Origin: Haloarculaceae archaeon
GTDB lineage: Archaea > Halobacteriota > Halobacteria > Halobacteriales > Haloarculaceae
Assembly (NCBI GenBank): GCA_007122455.1
Contig: SKTU01000015.1
Span: 1-56,685 of the forward strand
DNA: 56,685 bases
Reading direction: 5' to 3'
In this document: positions 51,503-56,685 of the stretch, in pieces
How the letters are laid out: the number at the start of each line of letters is the position of its first letter
Numbering within the stretch: position 1 is the stretch's first letter
The notes under the pieces: generated by a model
The model's database searches: none
What the model saw: only the letters and a program-made list of their open reading frames with translations
Told to the model about the DNA's origin: nothing
Position numbers and translations under genes: made by a program

Positions 51503-53181
51503 ATCGCGAGGAAGGCGACGACGATCAGTACGAACAAAACAAAGAGGCCGACGAGGAGGATCCCCGTCTTCGACACCACCCCGCCTCTCGGCGCGGAGCC
51601 GAGTGGTCCCGACGACGGGGGCGCGTCTGCGGTCCCCCGGCGCCGGAGTGCGGCGATGCGGACGATCGGATACCGGACCCCGGCCGACGCGGCACCGACC
51701 AGTACGCGTCGGCACCGCCAAACGCGGAGCCCGATAGCCGTCACCGCCGTTCCGACAGCGAGAACCATCGCGGCGTACCAGACGACCGTGACCGCGGAGA
51801 TCCAGTAGGCGACGATCACGTCGACGAAGAGCCAGAGGCCGACCCCGATCCCGAGCGCGACGACGGCGCCGCCGATCGCACCGATCGCCTTCGATCGGCG
51901 GAGGACGCTCGCCGAACGGCCCTCCGCAGAGACCTCGACCGGGAACTCCGTCGAGAGGATATCGTGAACTACGTCCCTGTGATCGCTCCCGGACCGGATC
52001 AATGTCCGATCGCGGAGCGTCAACAGTAGCTCCTGGAGCTCGTCGCGTTCGGCGTCGAACGCCGAGCGATCGAACGAGCGACCGGCGTCGACGTCGGGCT
52101 GTTCGGTCGGCTCGGCCGCCGAACCGACCGCCGAAGAAGCGCTCGGCTCGGAGCCGATCAACCGATCGACGACGGCGACCGACACCGCGATCACGAGAAG
52201 TCCGACGGCGAGCGGAACGCCGCTCGGCGTCCTCGCGACGGCGATCGGATCCGTGACGCTCCAGGCGGGAATCGGAAGCGCGATCGGCCGGACGATCGCC
52301 TCCCCTACCGTCGGGGCGTGAAGCCACGCGACAGCGCCGAGCGAGAGCAGAAGTGTGACGACGAACGCGGCTTTGAACCACCTCGAGAGCGTCGCAGACC
52401 GCCGACGCTTGAGCTCGTTCCGCGGCCGGATTTCCATCCCCGCGTCGGCGAACGCGCGGTCGTCGAACGCGTCGACGAGCCGCCGGGTCGGATCGCCGGC
52501 TCCGGCTCCGGCTTCGAGGACGGTTGCGAGGGCACCAGCGGTCGACTCCGCGGCCCGGACGTGGTCGTCGAGCTTCAGCGACACGAGTTCCTCCGCAGTG
52601 TTCCCCACCGGCTCGATCTCCGTCAGATCCGGACGATAGTCGACGACGACGTCAGCCTCGAGCGCCGCCACGTCGCCGTCCGTGCTGACCAGCACGGACG
52701 TCTCCTCGCCGATTCGTTCGCGGGCAAGTGCGACGAGCGACATCGCCGCCTCGTAACTCGGCGCGCCGAGTTCGATGGCTCCGACCTCCCGAAGCTCCGG
52801 GTAGAAGCCGACGACGTCCTCGATCGCGCCGGGCGCGTCCGCCGGGGGATCCGGCGGGAGGTTCAGGAACGCGTCGTGTTTCGTTCCGGTTCGCGAGGAG
52901 ATGGGCCACTCGATCGCCGACAGTTCGTGCCGAGTCGTCTCGAGGAACTCGGTGATCGGATCGTCGGAGTCGAACCCCTCGTATCGAGCGATGAACTGTT
53001 CGGGTGCCTTCCGAGACGCCTCGACGTGACACCACACGGCCTCTCCGGGCACGTAGTAGAAGAGTAACCCGTCACCGCCGGCGTCGGCGACGACGTCGCT
53101 TTGTTCGTCCGTATCTGTGCCACGCTCGGAGTCGTACTGGCAGTTTCCGGTCCCCCGCGAGTAGAGGCGAAGCCGTCCCAT
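51499..53181 (-). CDS. Membrane partner protein of the NTPase, module 1 (560 residues)
   Basis: 560 residues. N-terminal soluble domain about 1-255 starting MGRLRLYSRGTGNCQY, with LFYYVPGEAVWCHVE, YEGFDSDDPITEFLETTRHE and VSTDGDVAALEADVVVDY. Membrane segments at about 268-287, 322-342, 432-453, 457-486 and a C-terminal anchor 538-560. Between them is a helical region RDELQELLLTLRDRTLIRSG. Same domain order as the module-2 partner (54981-56129): MG-x-LR-[LV]-[YF]-S, then 'D..DP...F', then VS-x-x-G and ADVV. It starts six bases after the NTPase stop. No known family recognised. It likely binds the NTPase at the membrane. Confidence 0.75.
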   Translation of the reverse strand: MGRLRLYSRGTGNCQYDSERGTDTDEQSDVVADAGGDGLLFYYVPGEAVWCHVEASRKAPEQFIARYEGFDSDDPITEFLETTRHELSAIEWPISSRTGTKHDAFLNLPPDPPADAPGAIEDVVGFYPELREVGAIELGAPSYEAAMSLVALARERIGEETSVLVSTDGDVAALEADVVVDYRPDLTEIEPVGNTAEELVSLKLDDHVRAAESTAGALATVLEAGAGAGDPTRRLVDAFDDRAFADAGMEIRPRNELKRRRSATLSRWFKAAFVVTLLLSLGAVAWLHAPTVGEAIVRPIALPIPAWSVTDPIAVARTPSGVPLAVGLLVIAVSVAVVDRLIGSEPSASSAVGSAAEPTEQPDVDAGRSFDRSAFDAERDELQELLLTLRDRTLIRSGSDHRDVVHDILSTEFPVEVSAEGRSASVLRRSKAIGAIGGAVVALGIGVGLWLFVDVIVAYWISAVTVVWYAAMVLAVGTAVTAIGLRVWRCRRVLVGAASAGVRYPIVRIAALRRRGTADAPPSSGPLGSAPRGGVVSKTGILLVGLFVLFVLIVVAFLAI

Positions 53182-53187
53182 GCGAAA

Positions 53188-54822
53188 CTACCTCCCGAGC
53201 CGGTCCAGCAGTTTCCACGCCCCCCGGAATGGCGGTTGCTCGTCGTCGACGTCGAGGACCGGTTCGATGTTGTTCCCCTCCGTGAACGGATCTTCCGGGT
53301 TCACCTCGAAGTAGACCGGATAGACGCGATCGGTGATGATGGTACTGTACTCGAAAAGCGACGGGAGCACCCGCTCGTTGACGAACTCCTCCTCGACGTA
53401 GTCGTCGAACACCGCCGGGTTCCGACTCGCCGTCTGATTGTGTAGATACTCGAAATCCTGTCGAAGGATGTCCGCCTTGGCGGCGACGAGGAAGAAGTCC
53501 TTCGGCCGCTCGGCCTCCGGTCCCGTAAAGCGCTTCAGGAGGCTCGCGTACTTGTCGACGTAATCCCGCCGATCCCGAGAGATTTCGCTGGCGTAGTCGT
53601 ATCGGGTGTCTCGTTCGCGCTCGTCGAGCGGATCGTCGAAATCCTCCATCGGCAACAGGAGTCCGATCTGATCGGCGTAGTAGACGAAATCGGAGAGGAT
53701 CTGCTTGGCCCTGCTGTCGCTGACGATGTCCCCCTCCGCGGCCTCGAAGGCCTCCTGGAGAGTATCGGCCTCCGGTTCGAAATCCGGGCGATCCGATCGG
53801 AGATCGACGAGATGTTCGCCGGCGTGATCCAGCGTGTGGAGCCGAACTTTCTGCGGGAAGATCTTCCCGTGGATGTACTCGAACTGCAGCGGGAAGAGGT
53901 CGTTCTCCTGGGTCGGGCCGATCTCGTCGAACCGCCCTCGCTGCATCAGCTTCGACTGCTGGTTCATCGTCTCGTTTGGCCGCGTGGGTGCCTTCGTCGG
54001 ATCGCCGGCACTGGCGCGCCGAAGCGTGTAGTGGAGTCCCGTCATCAACCACGTCTTGCCGGAGCCGGCCGGTCCGATGAAGATCGCCTTCTTCTCGGAT
54101 TCGTACTGCAGGAACCAGCCGAGGATACCGAGAAGGCCGACTGCGAAGGGGATTTCCAGCAGGATCCGCGTCCGCGAATCGAGACCGTGATACTCGAACT
54201 CGCCGATCGCGATCCCGGTCGTCGTCTCGACGATCGGGCTCCGGTAGACGACAGCGGCCTCGAAGGCGCCGACGATCACCATGAGCAACACGGAGACGAA
54301 GACGCCCCAGACGGCGATCGTGTACCGGTACGGCGGTTCGCCGTTGAAGCGCTCCCATCCGATCGCGATCGCGCTCGTGATCACGACGCCGAGCAGAACG
54401 ATGCCCAGCACGGTCAGATCCTGAAAGTCGATAACGCCGACGAGGATCTCGGTCCCCAGCCGATCACCCAGTCGCTGGAGCGCCGCGCCGGCAACGACGA
54501 CACCGATCAGCAGGAGCAACCCCTGAAACCGCTTGAACTGATCGAGGATCATCGGCGGAACGAAGCCGAGAAACAGCCCGACGAAGAACGCGAAGAACAG
54601 CTCCGGGTGCACGTCGAAGGCGCTCGCCATCCCGTAGGAGAGCTGGTGGCTGGCCCCCCGCTGTGCCCACCCGTAGGCGAGCATCTGCGTCGTCACGTAG
54701 GAGGTGATCCCGATCGCGACGAAGGCGCCAGCAAGCATTCCGAGCTCCCGCTTTCGGTAGCGAAGAAGCTGATCGATTTCACGTCTCAGTCGTTGCCACA
54801 GCGGCTCTTGCGTTCTGGACAT
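53188..54822 (-). CDS. Membrane-embedded P-loop NTPase (probable GTPase), module 1
   Basis: 544 residues from MSRTQEPLWQRLRREIDQLL. About six membrane segments in the first 240 residues (30-50, 74-95, 101-115, 134-156, 168-192, 218-238). The cytoplasmic domain follows: P-loop GPAGSGKT at 250-257, a G3-like LDHAGE at 331-336, strand IGLLLPMEDF, and a G4-like AAKAD at 447-451, which resembles the guanine-specific [NT]KxD. This order fits a TRAFAC-type GTPase on a membrane stem. A strong C-terminal domain EEFVNERVLPSLFEYS and the ending of the partial paralogue align (see 56132). A TATA at 54859 precedes it. Confidence 0.78.
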   Translation of the reverse strand: MSRTQEPLWQRLRREIDQLLRYRKRELGMLAGAFVAIGITSYVTTQMLAYGWAQRGASHQLSYGMASAFDVHPELFFAFFVGLFLGFVPPMILDQFKRFQGLLLLIGVVVAGAALQRLGDRLGTEILVGVIDFQDLTVLGIVLLGVVITSAIAIGWERFNGEPPYRYTIAVWGVFVSVLLMVIVGAFEAAVVYRSPIVETTTGIAIGEFEYHGLDSRTRILLEIPFAVGLLGILGWFLQYESEKKAIFIGPAGSGKTWLMTGLHYTLRRASAGDPTKAPTRPNETMNQQSKLMQRGRFDEIGPTQENDLFPLQFEYIHGKIFPQKVRLHTLDHAGEHLVDLRSDRPDFEPEADTLQEAFEAAEGDIVSDSRAKQILSDFVYYADQIGLLLPMEDFDDPLDERERDTRYDYASEISRDRRDYVDKYASLLKRFTGPEAERPKDFFLVAAKADILRQDFEYLHNQTASRNPAVFDDYVEEEFVNERVLPSLFEYSTIITDRVYPVYFEVNPEDPFTEGNNIEPVLDVDDEQPPFRGAWKLLDRLGR

Positions 54823-54858
54823 TCGTCCCCCCAAGCGGTCGATCTGTTTTACTGACAG

Positions 54859-54866
54859 TTATAAAG
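54859..54866 (-). promoter_or_regulatory. TATA box of NTPase module 1
   Basis: CTTTATAA on the minus strand, 37-44 bases before the ATG at 54822, in the 158-base gap between modules. Module 1 can therefore be transcribed independently of module 2. The rest of the gap (54867-54980) shows nothing else. Confidence 0.55.
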
Positions 54867-54980
54867 TCTTTTCGCAGATTTCCGCAGCGAACCGACCGAC
54901 GGGGATGGATTCCATCGATCGGGGAGCCAGTCGGCTTCGGCGTCGAGATCGGACCGAACCGGAACGAAACACGACTTCGA

Positions 54981-56129
54981 TCAACCGAGCACGTATAGAG
55001 TGCCGACCGCCAGCGCGGCCCCGAGGACGAATCGTCCCGTCAGTGCGATCCAATGTCGGCGCTCGTCGGCCCCGTGCGTGCGAACGACGAATCGGTCGTC
55101 CCGGACGACGCGCTCCTCGAGCAGTTCTTCGAGGGCGATGCCGGAGCGGCCGATCCGCTCGACCGCGTCGACGAAGGCCCGCAACGACTCCGGAGCGGGT
55201 TCGGTCCCGCCAGTATCGAACGTGTCGGGTCGCCACCTGCCGCGAACGGTGCCGACGGTGAGCAGGACTAGCGCGATCGACGCGAACACCGCGACTCCAC
55301 CGACCCACCCGATCTCCGGAATCGCCGGTCGAAAGAGTGCCGTCCCGAGCGCGAGTCCGACGACTGCGCCGAGCGAGAACGGAAGCACCGTTGGCCGGTC
55401 GGTCGGCTCCGGAACGAGTCGAACCCCGAACCGGTGGAGCGGTGGATTGACGCGCTCGGCGGTCGACGTCGGATCGCTGTCGGCCGAGATCGCCTCGAAA
55501 CTGTCGGCCGCCCGCTCGACGGGGGTTTCGACCCCGTCGCCGGTCGCCGTCGCAACCGATCCGATCGTCTCGCCACCGTTCGGAACGATGACGACGTCGG
55601 ACGCCGGCAACGCGGGCGTCGATCCGCTTCGGCTCACGAGGATCCGACCGATCCGGTCGGATGTCCGGCGGAGATTTTCGTACACCGCGAGCGCGGTTGA
55701 AACATCGGGGGTTCTCAGCGTCACTCGCCCGCGTTCGGCGATCTCTGTTTCGAGATCGCCGACCGGACGCGCCGGGTCGACCGCGGAGACGCGTCCGAGA
55801 TGTCGGTAGACGCTCGCCGCACCGGTGTCGTCCTCGACGATCGTCCAGCCCCGGTCGTCCGCTACCGACTCGAACGCCGCGCGAAACGCCGAAACGGGAT
55901 CGGGATCCGACTCGTCGGCGCGATACTCCGCCAACAGCTGGTACTGCGGCCCGTCGGCGATCTTGCAGTAACAGCTCAGCCGCCGCTCCTCCAGATCGTG
56001 GAAGAGGTAGAGTCCCTCCCGAAGCCACTCGCGCGCCGTCCGGGCATCGATCGGATCGTCCGGATCGTGATCCGCTCGCTCGTCGACTTTCGCATCACCG
56101 CTCGAGGAGAAGACACGTAGCGTACCCAT
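54981..56129 (-). CDS. Membrane partner protein, module 2 (382 residues)
   Basis: 382 residues. It starts MGTLRVFSSSGDAKVDER. Soluble domain about 1-240: LYLFHDLEERRLSCYCKI, YRADESDPDPVSAFRAAFE, GAASVYRHLGRVS, DVSTALAVYENLRRTSDRIG and [19 protein letters not shown], matching the module-1 partner in order. Membrane segments about 250-266, 272-294 and 361-380. It is shorter because one membrane pair and the long C-terminal part are missing. It starts two bases after the NTPase stop at 56132, as in module 1. Confidence 0.75.
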   Translation of the reverse strand: MGTLRVFSSSGDAKVDERADHDPDDPIDARTAREWLREGLYLFHDLEERRLSCYCKIADGPQYQLLAEYRADESDPDPVSAFRAAFESVADDRGWTIVEDDTGAASVYRHLGRVSAVDPARPVGDLETEIAERGRVTLRTPDVSTALAVYENLRRTSDRIGRILVSRSGSTPALPASDVVIVPNGGETIGSVATATGDGVETPVERAADSFEAISADSDPTSTAERVNPPLHRFGVRLVPEPTDRPTVLPFSLGAVVGLALGTALFRPAIPEIGWVGGVAVFASIALVLLTVGTVRGRWRPDTFDTGGTEPAPESLRAFVDAVERIGRSGIALEELLEERVVRDDRFVVRTHGADERRHWIALTGRFVLGAALAVGTLYVLG

Positions 56130-56131
56130 GA

Positions 56132-56685
56132 TTACTCCCTGAACCGACGAAGTAGCTGATCCAGCCCGCGAAGCGGATACGAGGAGCCACCGGGATCGAG
56201 GTTCGGGACGATGTCGCCGTCCTCGGTTCGTCGCGTGGCGTCGATCTCGACGTAGATCGGAACGAACGGCGTCGACAGGTAGCTCGATCGGAGCCGCTCC
56301 CAGGCCGACTTCACCGAGGTGACAGACCGCATGTCGAAGTTGAAGCTCCCGGCGGGTGTGAAGCTGACGTCCGACCGAACGATCGTGTCGACGGTGAACT
56401 GTCGGAATCGTGGGTACGCGGCCATTGGGCGCTCGCCGGTCAACTCGTAGAACCGATCCTTGAGAAGGTCGGTCATCGTGACGACGAAGAGGATCGTCTT
56501 CTCGTCGGCGTTGGCGACGCAGATCTCCTGATACTGCCGCAGGTACTCGGTCGCCCGCTCGCGGTCCTTCCCGACGTCCCGCTCCGGATCGACGTACTCC
56601 GGGAACGCCGCCTCGTCCCAGTCGGTGACGAAGTCGTCGATCGGGACGATGAGTGCGACCGTATCGGCGTGATACAACATCAGCG
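56132..56685 (-). CDS. P-loop NTPase, module 2, C-terminal part (partial)
   Basis: Runs off the right edge, so the membrane stem and P-loop are outside. The visible 184 residues align with the end of the module-1 NTPase: LMLYHADTVALIVPIDDF with VYYADQIGLLLPMEDF, KDRERATEYLRQYQ with RDRRDYVDKYASL, TILFVVTMTDLLKDRFYEL with DFFLVAAKADILRQDFEYL, and PFVPIYVEI with RVYPVYFEV. The G4-like position reads VTMTD, lacking Lys. A Met at 56680 is probably internal, not the start. Confidence 0.75.
   Translation of the reverse strand, partial: LMLYHADTVALIVPIDDFVTDWDEAAFPEYVDPERDVGKDRERATEYLRQYQEICVANADEKTILFVVTMTDLLKDRFYELTGERPMAAYPRFRQFTVDTIVRSDVSFTPAGSFNFDMRSVTSVKSAWERLRSSYLSTPFVPIYVEIDATRRTEDGDIVPNLDPGGSSYPLRGLDQLLRRFRE

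Noticed and set aside
49367-52381. A 1004-codon open frame on the minus strand
   Set aside because: It covers the propeller gene and overlaps the module-1 partner in another frame; composition is full of Arg and Val and has no domain. A GC artefact.

Overview
The window is a piece of a haloarchaeal chromosome (class Halobacteria). The proteins are strongly acidic and the DNA is GC-rich. Archaeal marker genes are present: LX/L18a ribosomal protein, prefoldin alpha, transcription factor S, NAC, TiaS, a diphthamide ligase, GGR-like promoter layouts with leaderless starts, and a type I IPP isomerase. No tRNA, rRNA, CRISPR array or insertion sequence was recognised. Coding density is high. Only two gene-free stretches approach or exceed 300 bases: 26705-26999 (about 295 bases) and 29194-29586 (393 bases).

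Layout. 1-5.0 kb: end of a cobalamin methyltransferase (CbiE-like), mch, a cupin, MoaB with a histidine-rich head, a zinc oxidoreductase, two tiny genes, idi and an Lrp regulator. 5.1-9.9 kb: carA and carB, transcribed towards each other, whose promoters share an ACG-N5-CGT operator-like motif. 9.9-12.4 kb: small haloarchaeal conserved proteins and membrane proteins. 12.4-14.1 kb: L18a-prefoldin alpha-ftsY operon. 14.1-18.8 kb: enoyl-CoA hydratase-like, DHH/RecJ-like, then the tetrapyrrole operon hemC-cobA-hemD. 19-26.7 kb: HTH regulator, TiaS, threonine synthase-like, aspartoacylase-like, citrate synthase, hemB. 27-31.8 kb: an ammonium transporter fused to a PII domain plus an Lrp regulator, hemL, a membrane protein and a glutaredoxin. 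31.9-36.4 kb: a nucleotide island (AzgA-type permease, HTH-phosphoribosyltransferase regulator, pyrE, fused purN-purH). 36.6-49.2 kb: haloarchaeal housekeeping genes (DUF5787, DUF5797, MFS, DUF5789, TFS, TrmI, NAC, PUA protein, SppA, DUF373, Dph6, second MFS, sugar nucleotidyltransferase, HTH/zinc-ribbon, DnaJ).

49.3-56.7 kb is the least familiar part. It holds a Tat-type beta-propeller protein with five C-terminal helical repeats. Facing it is a tandem array of two homologous two-gene modules. Each module is a membrane-embedded P-loop NTPase (probable GTPase) followed within a few bases by a partner membrane protein that starts MG-x-LR-[LV]-[YF]-S. The second NTPase runs off the right edge. 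I recognise no described system with this make-up, and I regard it as the best candidate for something new here.

Working together: hemL, hemB, hemC, hemD and cobA supply 5-aminolevulinate to uroporphyrinogen III to precorrin-2, feeding siroheme/heme and, with the CbiE-like enzyme, cobalamin. CarA/CarB, PyrE, PurNH, the purine permease and the PRT-type regulator form a nucleotide supply and salvage network, with inverted repeats placed as operators. The Amt-PII fusion plus Lrp regulator is a compact ammonium sensing and uptake unit.
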